From the NCBI GenBank assembly GCA_001897535.1, contig MKTC01000007.1, forward strand, positions 168,493 through 232,492: DNA of 64,000 nt. Reading direction: 5' to 3'. A program made the translations under genes and the position numbers. The notes beneath the pieces are model-generated. The model made no database searches, was not told the DNA's origin, and saw only the letters and a program-made list of their open reading frames with translations. Source of the DNA: Bacteroidetes bacterium 37-13. GTDB lineage: Bacteria > Bacteroidota > Bacteroidia > Chitinophagales > LD1. Shown one piece after another: positions 44,284 to 51,965 of the stretch. Numbering within the stretch: the stretch's first letter is position 1; the number at the start of each line of letters is the position of its first letter.

Positions 44284-47200
44284 TTATTTAAAAACATCCA
44301 ATTTGCCACCGATACTCTCTCCTCTATTATTGCTAACTTTGTAGAAGTAAATACCCTGCATTAAGTTATCAATTGGCACATCTGTTTGGGTAGTATTGCC
44401 AGATAAAGTTAATTGCAAACATGCTTGTCCTAAATGGTTGTATAATGCAAGCGTTGCTGTGCTGCCTTCCTCAATTTGGTAGTACAAAGTGGTAAACCCT
44501 TGTGCAGGGTTAGGCGCAAAGCGGGCGGTAAACGGCTTGCTTTCAAAAGTTTCGTTTTCTTTTTTATAGGCAGGTTTGCTTATGGTATTGCACAAGGAGT
44601 CGTTGTAAAAATAAATGCTGTTATCAATTTGCGCATAGAGCGTTCTGGCGCGGTAAACGGCATCGCCATCGGTATAAGGGCATTGGGCAGCCAAGTGTAG
44701 CAGCCATGCGGTTTCTTTAGGTGCAAAACCTTTAAAACCTTTTTCTATACTCTTTAAATACAGTTCATTAAAAACTTGGTGGTTGGCTTCTTGCGGTATG
44801 GCATGGTTGAGCCGGTTGTTGAGCACTTGTGCATCTGCAAGCAACTGCTTGGAGCGGTTGGTGTCTGTTGTTGTTAGTGCAGCGGCAATGTTGTACTCAA
44901 TATCCCTAAGCGTAGCGTAAGCAGCAGAAGCAGTATAGAAATTTTCTAACACGGGGTTTGAGGTGCGCAGGTTATAGTCTGCATCTAACTGGTCAAACAA
45001 ATTCTTTTGCATCAGCCACAACTCACTACCTTCGTTCCCGTATTTGCTGTTGGCAATATTGGTTTCGTATTGCACGGTGCTGTTTGTGCCGACTCCCGTT
45101 TTATTGTAAATACCGGTTGCACACATATAGTTAGTGGTATTGGCTCCACAAGAGGGAGTTGTTATTTCCCAGTTTAGCACGTCCGAACCATTAGGATAAG
45201 GATAATTGGCTGGCTGTACTCTGTAAAAGGGAGAAAAGGGGCCAATGCTATTAAACGTAAAAGTGCGGTAAGCAGAATCGGTGTTGTTGTAAGGCGGTCG
45301 GTTATTAAAAGGTCCGTTAAACACATTGCCCGCAGGAGAGTTTACGCTGCCTTGTGTGCCAATAATTCCTGAAACACCACCGCTCTCTTTTAAAGTAACT
45401 CCGTATTTTACATCGTTAATGGTATTGTTGCGCAGGTTGGTATTGTTGCAACCTGCAATAAAATTAAAGCCGTAGCCAATGGTGTTGGCGGTATTGCTGC
45501 ACACCACGCCTACGCTGTTAAAAAACTCTACTCCGCTTTTGCGCTTGCGGCTGTAGGTTGGTATGCTGCCTTCGTATTCTGCAACATTACCTTTTAAGTT
45601 GTTGTTGTTAATAAAAATATTTTTACAGTTGGTAGCATAAACACAGGCATTGGTTCCGGCAGCAGTTTGCCCCTGCCACTGGAAGAGGTTACATTCATAC
45701 ACCGTAGTATTGTTGCAGGTATTCAGCATTACGCAGTATCTGCCGCTCATTACGGTATCTTGGAATATTTGTGTATTGCTGGCTGTGGCATTAGAGGCTT
45801 CCTGTTGCACTATGCCGTAAGTGTTTGGCAAAAGCGCAGAAGGGTCGGTTACCTGTATGTAATTGTTCTGTATTCTGTTTCGGCTGCCGGGAGTATTGTT
45901 TAAAGTAATACCGTGGCGGGTTTGGTTTATGCGGTTATTTTTAATAAAAATATTTTGGTTGGTAGCATTTACACAATAAATTCCGGTATTCACATTGTCC
46001 AATTTATTGTTGTCCATGTTCAGGCTCATGCCATACATAAACACGGCTGTGTCGCAGTTTGCAAAAGTGGCAGGCGTGGAAGCTGTAACCGGACCCACTA
46101 CCGTTTTAATGCTGGCGCTATCAGGCGTGGCAGTTCCCATATACCAATAAAAACCATAAACGGCAGTGCCGTTATATAAGTTCAAATTATTGTAATTCTT
46201 TATGTTGTAAAATTTATTTTTGTTCACTGCAAAACCGCTGTATGCACCAAATATTCCGCAGTTCAAGCCATCAAAAATATTGGTGGAATCAGCGGCAAAA
46301 GCACCTCCAATTGTCGTTTTATCGCAAATGCTCAGCACAATTCCGGCATCCGGTCTTTTGCCTAAGTAAGGATACAGCATATAGTTGGCAAGTGAATCAC
46401 CCGGATTGTATTTAAACGTACAGCCTTTTATTATTAAATTCGGGGAATATGAGTTTCCCATAGAAACAGAAATATTGTTTCTAAAAAAGCGGGAGTTATC
46501 CAATTCAACGGCAGCATTATTTTCAATACTTATAGCTGTTTGCGCATCGGCAATTAAAGAATTAGCATAAACTTTTAAAGTAGCAGTGCTGTTTGCCAAT
46601 GTAATACCTTGCCAAACAGTATCTCCACAGGCTTTTAAGGTAGAATTGGAAATAATGAGTTGCTTATTTGCCGGAATAATCACAGAGGCATATTTACCGA
46701 AAGTGAAGTTTGGTGTATTGGATATGGTGTAATTTCCATCAACTGTAAGCACTCCGTTTACGGCTATTTTTCGGTTGGTGGTAATGATATTGCTGTTTCC
46801 GCACAAGTCGCTGTAAATGGTGCTTAGGTTCACATCACCATAAGTAAGATTTACAAATTTTAAACCATTGCAATAAGTAAGATACGCTTCTCCGTTACAG
46901 CAGTTCGCATAAATATTCACAGTAGAGTATGCCGTATCGCTGCAAATGCCAGGGTTAGCTACAATAACGCTGTAATTGCCATTTTGTGTTGCTTGGTAGG
47001 TAGAAGCTGTTGCTCCACTTATAGGATTGCCGTTTAAAGTCCATTGATAGCTGTAATCACCTGCCGGGCTTGCAGAAGCCGTTAAAGTACTGTTCCCACA
47101 GTTATTAGCCACATTTATTAAAGCATTGATACTGCCTTTGTAAAACGATTTGCTGATGGTAGTTTGTAGTGAGCAGCAATGGAAATTAAAATCTAAAGTT

Positions 47201-48009
47201 ACGGTGTGCATGCCGCTATCAATAGAGGATTGGCAGAAAGGATGGTCGCATTGGTATTGGTTGCAATAATCATCTCCATCTAATTTCCATGTCATTAGTT
47301 CTAATACCTCATTTGGGTATTCTGCCGTAGCACAAAATCCACTTGCATAGCAATCTGCTGTTTGGCTGTAAGTAGCAAGTGTAAAATTGAGGTTAAAATT
47401 AGTAGTGTTGAAAATAAAGTAGTTGTTGAATATAATATGTTCATCACCCGCAGGATAATGTTGTCCATTTGGCCAAGATTCTATTGTTAAATCTAAAGTA
47501 TAATTTCCACTTGGCAAATTGGGCATCACGAATTCCAAATAGTTGTTTGTTGTGATAGAATCGTCAAATTGGCTGTATAGTATAGTTTTAATTTGTGTGG
47601 TATGATTAGTAGCAGATATTACCCATTTTGTATCATGGTGGTTAGTATCATAAGGAAATGGAATAGGAGTGAGAAATTTATCAAAATAAACAGCAACTCG
47701 AATAGTTTCGCAGGTGGCAATAAATTTCCTTTTTTTAGTTAAAATATTTCCAGTGTTTGGGCAGGATGCACCTATTGTGTGCATAAAAATATTTGGTGTG
47801 TCAGAATCTGAGCATGTTTGGTTTCGGAAACTCCAGCCTACGCAATTTATGGCAAAAATTTGCCCTGCAAAACAAAAAATACCTATACACATGGCTAAAA
47901 ACTTAACAACAAGAAAAGGTGTTCTGTTAGTTGAGTTGTTGAGTTGTTGAGTTGGTGAGTTGGTGAGTTGGTGAGTTGGTGAGTTGGTGAGTTGGTGAGT
48001 TGGTTTCAT
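44284..48009 (-). CDS. Large T9SS-secreted right-handed beta-helix protein, repeat-led start
   Basis: A 1241-aa surface protein. After the ATG at 48007-48009, residues 3-26 are encoded by nine copies of an 8-bp DNA repeat (THQLTNSP-type). A hydrophobic signal segment follows (LAMCIGIFCFAGQIFA). Next come beta-rich domains, an Ig-like module near residues 310-370 (YQWTLNGNPISGATASTYQA), and a long parallel beta-helix with right-handed repeats (about 430-990). The T9SS type A sorting domain begins FAPNPAQGFTTLYYQ. It is probably an adhesin or glycan-binding protein. An internal ATG at 47890-47892 would give a poor signal peptide with no charged n-region. A change in repeat number would shift frame. 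Confidence 0.85.
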   Translation of the reverse strand: MKPTHQLTNSPTHQLTNSPTQQLNNSTNRTPFLVVKFLAMCIGIFCFAGQIFAINCVGWSFRNQTCSDSDTPNIFMHTIGASCPNTGNILTKKRKFIATCETIRVAVYFDKFLTPIPFPYDTNHHDTKWVISATNHTTQIKTILYSQFDDSITTNNYLEFVMPNLPSGNYTLDLTIESWPNGQHYPAGDEHIIFNNYFIFNTTNFNLNFTLATYSQTADCYASGFCATAEYPNEVLELMTWKLDGDDYCNQYQCDHPFCQSSIDSGMHTVTLDFNFHCCSLQTTISKSFYKGSINALINVANNCGNSTLTASASPAGDYSYQWTLNGNPISGATASTYQATQNGNYSVIVANPGICSDTAYSTVNIYANCCNGEAYLTYCNGLKFVNLTYGDVNLSTIYSDLCGNSNIITTNRKIAVNGVLTVDGNYTISNTPNFTFGKYASVIIPANKQLIISNSTLKACGDTVWQGITLANSTATLKVYANSLIADAQTAISIENNAAVELDNSRFFRNNISVSMGNSYSPNLIIKGCTFKYNPGDSLANYMLYPYLGKRPDAGIVLSICDKTTIGGAFAADSTNIFDGLNCGIFGAYSGFAVNKNKFYNIKNYNNLNLYNGTAVYGFYWYMGTATPDSASIKTVVGPVTASTPATFANCDTAVFMYGMSLNMDNNKLDNVNTGIYCVNATNQNIFIKNNRINQTRHGITLNNTPGSRNRIQNNYIQVTDPSALLPNTYGIVQQEASNATASNTQIFQDTVMSGRYCVMLNTCNNTTVYECNLFQWQGQTAAGTNACVYATNCKNIFINNNNLKGNVAEYEGSIPTYSRKRKSGVEFFNSVGVVCSNTANTIGYGFNFIAGCNNTNLRNNTINDVKYGVTLKESGGVSGIIGTQGSVNSPAGNVFNGPFNNRPPYNNTDSAYRTFTFNSIGPFSPFYRVQPANYPYPNGSDVLNWEITTPSCGANTTNYMCATGIYNKTGVGTNSTVQYETNIANSKYGNEGSELWLMQKNLFDQLDADYNLRTSNPVLENFYTASAAYATLRDIEYNIAAALTTTDTNRSKQLLADAQVLNNRLNHAIPQEANHQVFNELYLKSIEKGFKGFAPKETAWLLHLAAQCPYTDGDAVYRARTLYAQIDNSIYFYNDSLCNTISKPAYKKENETFESKPFTARFAPNPAQGFTTLYYQIEEGSTATLALYNHLGQACLQLTLSGNTTQTDVPIDNLMQGIYFYKVSNNRGESIGGKLDVFK
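47933..48004. repeat. Nine tandem copies of an 8-bp unit in the 5' coding region
   Basis: Seven copies of GAGTTGGT and two of GAGTTGTT run without interruption on the plus strand (CAACTC-type on the coding strand). The array begins six bases after the A of the ATG of the 1241-aa gene. Since 8 is not a multiple of 3, gain or loss of one unit changes the frame. No stop codon occurs within the repeat in any frame of the coding strand. Confidence 0.95.
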
Positions 48010-48115
48010 AATAATTTAATTTAGTGTAATAGCGAATGTAAGGATATGTTTCAAGATTACAAAAGATTAACAAAAAAGAAATGAATGGTGCAGAAAAGAG
48101 AAGTACTATTTTTTT

Positions 48116-48161
48116 AAACCTCAATTCCGGCAATGGTTTATTGGGCTTTGATGGTTTAACC
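48116..48161. repeat. Direct repeat, right copy (M20 3'-end relic)
   Basis: This noncoding stretch repeats the last codons and stop of the M20 gene found at 42614-42659, with the final codons reading Leu-Met-Val-stop instead of Leu-Lys-Val-stop. It has no gene attached. It lies between the start of the 1241-aa gene and the end of nosY. Confidence 0.85.
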
Positions 48162-48170
48162 TGTTTTTTC

Positions 48171-48938
48171 CTAAAGGTCTTTTCGATTAAACATTCTTAG
48201 TGAAATTAAGAATGGAATTGCAACCCAAAGTGCAAGTAGTGTAAAAGAGAAAACTAAACCCCAAGTACTTCCGAATATATCTTGAAAAACAGCACCTGTG
48301 AAACCCATCATGGCAGACACATCTAATTTTAGCAAGACTAAAATTCTGAATAAATCTATAGGGCTTAAAGCGCTTAGCGCCACAACTATTTTTTCGATTG
48401 GATAATCTGCAAATTGGAAAAATAAGAAAAGTACTAAACCATCAAATAACAAGGCAAAGTAGAGCCAAAGCATAATTGATAAGCCAATTCCTTTTGCTTT
48501 ATCTCTTGTGATAATGCTACACAAAAAGGCTACTGCAACAAATATTACAGATAGTAATGAGCCGGCAGTTATCATTAAAATGGCAATATTAAAATCGGCA
48601 AAAATTAGAAGCGGAATTCCTGCTCCAATAATGTATGCTGCTACCATGCTAAGCGATAAGCCGGTGAATAGTGCAGTCCATATTTTATTGCGTTTTACGG
48701 GATGGCTTACCAAAAGTTCAATAAACTCATTGCTATTGTAAATGTAAATGGTAGAAAACAAAATTGAAACCAAAGGAACGGTTAATAAAATCACATTTAA
48801 TAGCGAAAGTATTCCTTTGGCAGCATTATCTTCTAAACTAAAAACACTCCACGAAAATAAGGCCAAAATTATGGTGTAGGCAATCACAATTTTGTTTTTT
48901 AAAATATCTATTGCCACATATTTCAAAACTCTTATCAT
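48171..48938 (-). CDS. nosY: ABC transporter permease NosY
   Basis: The membrane part of the NosDFY complex, which supports maturation of the copper sites of nitrous oxide reductase. It has 255 aa with six hydrophobic helices. Typical stretches are YTIILALFSWSVFSLEDNA, ELLVSHPVKRNKIWTALFTG, and a large loop with LSALSPIDLFRILVLLKLD. Its start overlaps the stop of nosF by 4 bases. It is the last gene of the nos operon. Confidence 0.92.
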   Translation of the reverse strand: MIRVLKYVAIDILKNKIVIAYTIILALFSWSVFSLEDNAAKGILSLLNVILLTVPLVSILFSTIYIYNSNEFIELLVSHPVKRNKIWTALFTGLSLSMVAAYIIGAGIPLLIFADFNIAILMITAGSLLSVIFVAVAFLCSIITRDKAKGIGLSIMLWLYFALLFDGLVLFLFFQFADYPIEKIVVALSALSPIDLFRILVLLKLDVSAMMGFTGAVFQDIFGSTWGLVFSFTLLALWVAIPFLISLRMFNRKDL

Positions 48939-49645
48939 GCTACTTTGTTTTTTAGGATATGAATAATTGATTTTGCAATAGAACTTTGCCCTGTGTCGCT
49001 TTTTAGTTCTTCTACATTTTTATGAAGAATTAGATTGCCATCTTCCATGAAAATAATTTGACTGGCAATGTTTTCTAACTCGCTAAGCAAGTGCGAAGTA
49101 ATAAGCACTAAAATTCCTTTTTTACGTGCTTCTATTATTTTGTCTTTTAAAATTTCTGATGCAATTGGGTCTAATCCGGCAGTGGGCTCATCTAAAATTA
49201 AAACTTTAGAAGGAAACATGAAAGCAAGAGTGGCACTCACTTTTTGAGTAGTTCCTCCGCTTAGTGCGTGCATTTTTTTGTCTAACATTTTGGCAATGCC
49301 GAAGCTGTTGTATAGTTCTACATCTAAGTCGCGTTGTTGGTTTCTAATTCCTTGAATCATGTTGATGATTTGCCCAATCGTCATGTTTTCAGGATAGCGG
49401 CCAATTTGTGGCATGTAGCCAATTTCGTTGCGATAAAGGTTGTCGTTTTTTATGTTTTTTCCGTTGAAGATTATATCACCATTTTCTGGCAATACCATTC
49501 CCAGAATTGATTTTATGAGCGTTGTTTTTCCGCAGCCGTTTGGACCAATCAATGCAATACATTCGCCTTGGGCAAGGTTTAAATTTACATTGTTTAGTGC
49601 TTTAAGTTTGCCAAAACTTTTGGTAAGTTTTTTAATTTCTATCAT
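48935..49645 (-). CDS. nosF: ABC transporter ATPase NosF
   Basis: The ATPase of NosDFY, 236 aa. It has Walker A GPNGCGKTT, the signature LSGGTTQKVSATLAF, and Walker B VLILDEPTAGLD with switch His in ITSHLLSELE. It overlaps nosD by 14 bases at its start and nosY by 4 bases at its end, which indicates translational coupling. Confidence 0.95.
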   Translation of the reverse strand: MIEIKKLTKSFGKLKALNNVNLNLAQGECIALIGPNGCGKTTLIKSILGMVLPENGDIIFNGKNIKNDNLYRNEIGYMPQIGRYPENMTIGQIINMIQGIRNQQRDLDVELYNSFGIAKMLDKKMHALSGGTTQKVSATLAFMFPSKVLILDEPTAGLDPIASEILKDKIIEARKKGILVLITSHLLSELENIASQIIFMEDGNLILHKNVEELKSDTGQSSIAKSIIHILKNKVA

Positions 49646-50888
49646 AAACGTATGGACGCATTTGTGGATGATTATCTACGATATTATCCGGTGTAATAGA
49701 TGGAAGAACTCTTTCAGATTTATCTAATAAACTAACCATGAAACTTCTGTAAAGCAGCATAGCAGGTGGATTTTTTTCTACAATTACAGAGAATAAACTC
49801 AATGGGTGAAACGGCACATCTCCAACTTTATCTTTGTTTAAATCGTAGCCTTCGTATTTGTCCCAGTAGTTGGCGTTCATTGATTTCATTTTCAATCCAC
49901 CATTGGTTGCAATGTCGAAAGTGTTTCCAATAAAGTTGTTTCCATTCACTTGCATATCGGCACAGCTTGCATTTACTTTTAGTGCCCAGCCACCTTTTAA
50001 AAATAGGTTGTTATATATTTCAATTCGGTTGGCACCATCGGCAAAAATAGAAATGGTGTTTCCCCTAAATTCGTTTCCAATTATTTTGCTATCGTTTATT
50101 TCTTTTAGCAACACACCGTAAGCCGCGCTTCCCCAGCTATCGGCAAATAAATTGTAGCGCATTTCTACACGCTTGCTATACATTACGGCTACGCCAGCTC
50201 CGTTTGCAATAAATTCGTTGTGTTGGTAAAAATTATCGTGCGAAAACATAAAGTGCATTCCGTAGCGGCTGTTTTTTATGCTTCTATTATTTTCAAATTT
50301 TGATTGAGTGGTGAACTCTAAATAAATACCATCGCGGTGTCCTTTAATGGTATTGTTAGTAATGGTTAAGTGGTTGCTTTTCCAGCAGTGAATGCCGTTT
50401 GCCAAGGGTTTTCCTTTTATACCACCGGAACTTAGTTTATTGTTGTTGTAAGTAATATAGCCGCAATTCATGCTAAGAATGCCAAAGAAATTATTTTCAA
50501 ATTGGCAATCTTCAATTAAAAGATGTTTTGAATTTTGAATGGTGAGTGCTGCAATATCATTGAAGTTGGAGCTTCCTGAATTGATGAATTTAATTCCTTT
50601 TATGATAACGCTGTCATGTTCAACGGTAAGATTTTCGTATTTGTTTTCGCCATCAATCACGGGTAGGTTTTCACCTAATAGTGTAATGGATTTTTTTAGC
50701 TTTAAAGATTGCTCTTTGTAAATACCTGATTTTATTAAAACGGTATCTCCATTTTGTGCAGATTGTATAGCATTGGCAATAGTTTTACCACTATTCCCTG
50801 CTTCAGCAATAATTATATTTGCTAAAGTTTTTTCACTAAGAAAGGTGGCAATAAAAACTACTGCTATTGCGATATAAAATCTACCCAT
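49632..50888 (-). CDS. nosD: Periplasmic copper-site maturation protein NosD
   Basis: A 418-aa periplasmic protein that receives copper for the CuZ site of NosZ together with NosL, NosF and NosY. A signal peptide (IAIAVVFIATFLSEKTLA) is followed by a right-handed parallel beta-helix (CASH/NosD repeats such as LTIQNSKHLLIEDCQFENN and HLTITNNTIKGHRDGIY). It ends with a soluble tail QMRPYVYDRN. It overlaps nosL by 25 bases and nosF by 14. Confidence 0.94.
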   Translation of the reverse strand: MGRFYIAIAVVFIATFLSEKTLANIIIAEAGNSGKTIANAIQSAQNGDTVLIKSGIYKEQSLKLKKSITLLGENLPVIDGENKYENLTVEHDSVIIKGIKFINSGSSNFNDIAALTIQNSKHLLIEDCQFENNFFGILSMNCGYITYNNNKLSSGGIKGKPLANGIHCWKSNHLTITNNTIKGHRDGIYLEFTTQSKFENNRSIKNSRYGMHFMFSHDNFYQHNEFIANGAGVAVMYSKRVEMRYNLFADSWGSAAYGVLLKEINDSKIIGNEFRGNTISIFADGANRIEIYNNLFLKGGWALKVNASCADMQVNGNNFIGNTFDIATNGGLKMKSMNANYWDKYEGYDLNKDKVGDVPFHPLSLFSVIVEKNPPAMLLYRSFMVSLLDKSERVLPSITPDNIVDNHPQMRPYVYDRN

Positions 50889-51307
50889 TTTAATTCTTCT
50901 CCTGTGTATTTTTGGGAATAAAATTTAGCACTGTCTTCCACTGCAAAGGCAGCAGTATTTGAACCCATAGGACTTCTAATAGCATCATGGCGCAGTAAAA
51001 AACTTTTTTCAACTTCGGTTAAGGTTTCAGGTTTTGAAAAATCAACAGCCCACAAAGAATGGATATTTTCTTTAGTAACATCGCCTTGTTTTAAATAATC
51101 TTTTAAGCAGAGCAAATCGTCAAACTTATAAACTCTACCTTTTTTTGTAACAATTTCTGCTCCAAACCTGTTATCGCTAATAGTCATTCGGCAATGGTCG
51201 CAGTTGTCTGTTCCGAATTTTATCGGCTCAGGTTTCACGCTGCAAGCGCTTGTTGCAATGGCAGTAACCGCAATTAAAAGTGTAAGTTTTTGGTAAGCAG
51301 TTTTCAT
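50864..51307 (-). CDS. nosL: Copper chaperone lipoprotein NosL
   Basis: A 147-aa lipoprotein from the ATG at 51305-51307. An upstream in-frame extension would overlap the membrane protein gene and destroy the signal. The lipobox is ATSAC. Copper residues lie in DNCDHCRMTISDNRFGAE (CxxC followed by Met), with FDDLLCLKDYL after it. It delivers Cu(I) to apo-NosZ via NosDFY. Its start is directly after the stop of the 51309 gene. Confidence 0.93.
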   Translation of the reverse strand: MKTAYQKLTLLIAVTAIATSACSVKPEPIKFGTDNCDHCRMTISDNRFGAEIVTKKGRVYKFDDLLCLKDYLKQGDVTKENIHSLWAVDFSKPETLTEVEKSFLLRHDAIRSPMGSNTAAFAVEDSAKFYSQKYTGEELKWVDFISQ

Positions 51308-51308
51308 T

Positions 51309-51899
51309 TTATTTCTTGTTGAATTTGAATTCGTAAATAGATAAGCCGGATAGAATAACTCCGGTGGCAATCATTATCCAACCGCCAATGGCAGGAATGG
51401 AATACGCTCCGAAATTTAAGAGTTGTTTAAAGCCAATTAAAGGTGGTTGATAGGTCATTCCCGGTACTTGAATTGCGGCATTGGGATCTAAATTGTGTCC
51501 GTAATCATAGAGCCAAAGGTAAAAATCTACCATTGATAAAATTCCAAATAACAGAAATAAAACAGTCCAAGTATAGAAGAACCATTTTTTGTTGATGATG
51601 GCTGCTGCCACACCCAACAAGCCTAACGCACCTAAAATGTAGGGAAGTACTTTAAATTCAATAAAGTCATCTTCATGAATTTCGCGCATTCCGATGTAGT
51701 GGTTAAGTCCGTTTATGATTTGCACTTGACCGCCAACTTTATATGAATAGATGGTCATTTCTAAGCCCTCTGGATATTGAGGTGCTGTAAGTTCTATTCT
51801 CCAAATTGGTGCAATAATCATGATAAACAAACCTATGCCGCCCAAGAGTGCGAAAATTCTGGTAATGCCTTTTAATGAATTGTTTTTAAGATTTCCCAT
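51309..51899 (-). CDS. Uncharacterised four-helix membrane protein in the nos operon
   Basis: A 196-aa protein with four hydrophobic helices: ALLGGIGLFIMIIAPIW, LPYILGALGLLGVAAAI, WTVLFLLFGILSMVDFYLW and SIPAIGGWIMIATGVILSG. The first periplasmic loop holds INGLNHYIGMREIHEDDF, with two histidines and a methionine that could bind copper. From memory, Bacteroidota nos clusters often have such a gene at this place, between nosZ and nosL, but no function is known to me. It may act in copper delivery or in electron transfer to NosZ. Confidence 0.8.
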   Translation of the reverse strand: MGNLKNNSLKGITRIFALLGGIGLFIMIIAPIWRIELTAPQYPEGLEMTIYSYKVGGQVQIINGLNHYIGMREIHEDDFIEFKVLPYILGALGLLGVAAAIINKKWFFYTWTVLFLLFGILSMVDFYLWLYDYGHNLDPNAAIQVPGMTYQPPLIGFKQLLNFGAYSIPAIGGWIMIATGVILSGLSIYEFKFNKK

Positions 51900-51965
51900 T
51901 GTTTATGCTTTAAAAAAAGCGAGCTGCATTTTTGTTGCAGCTCGCGGTTAAATTTAATTAGTATA

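Noticed and set aside
47933..48004. CRISPR array
   Set aside because: The units are 8 bp with no spacers, so this is a simple tandem repeat.
47927..48133. Open frame with hydrophobic start (TTG at 48133) running through the octanucleotide repeat
   Set aside because: It ends just after the repeat, uses a TTG, and its first codons are the antisense of the duplicated M20 fragment. It is noted only as a possible alternative start if the repeat gains a unit.
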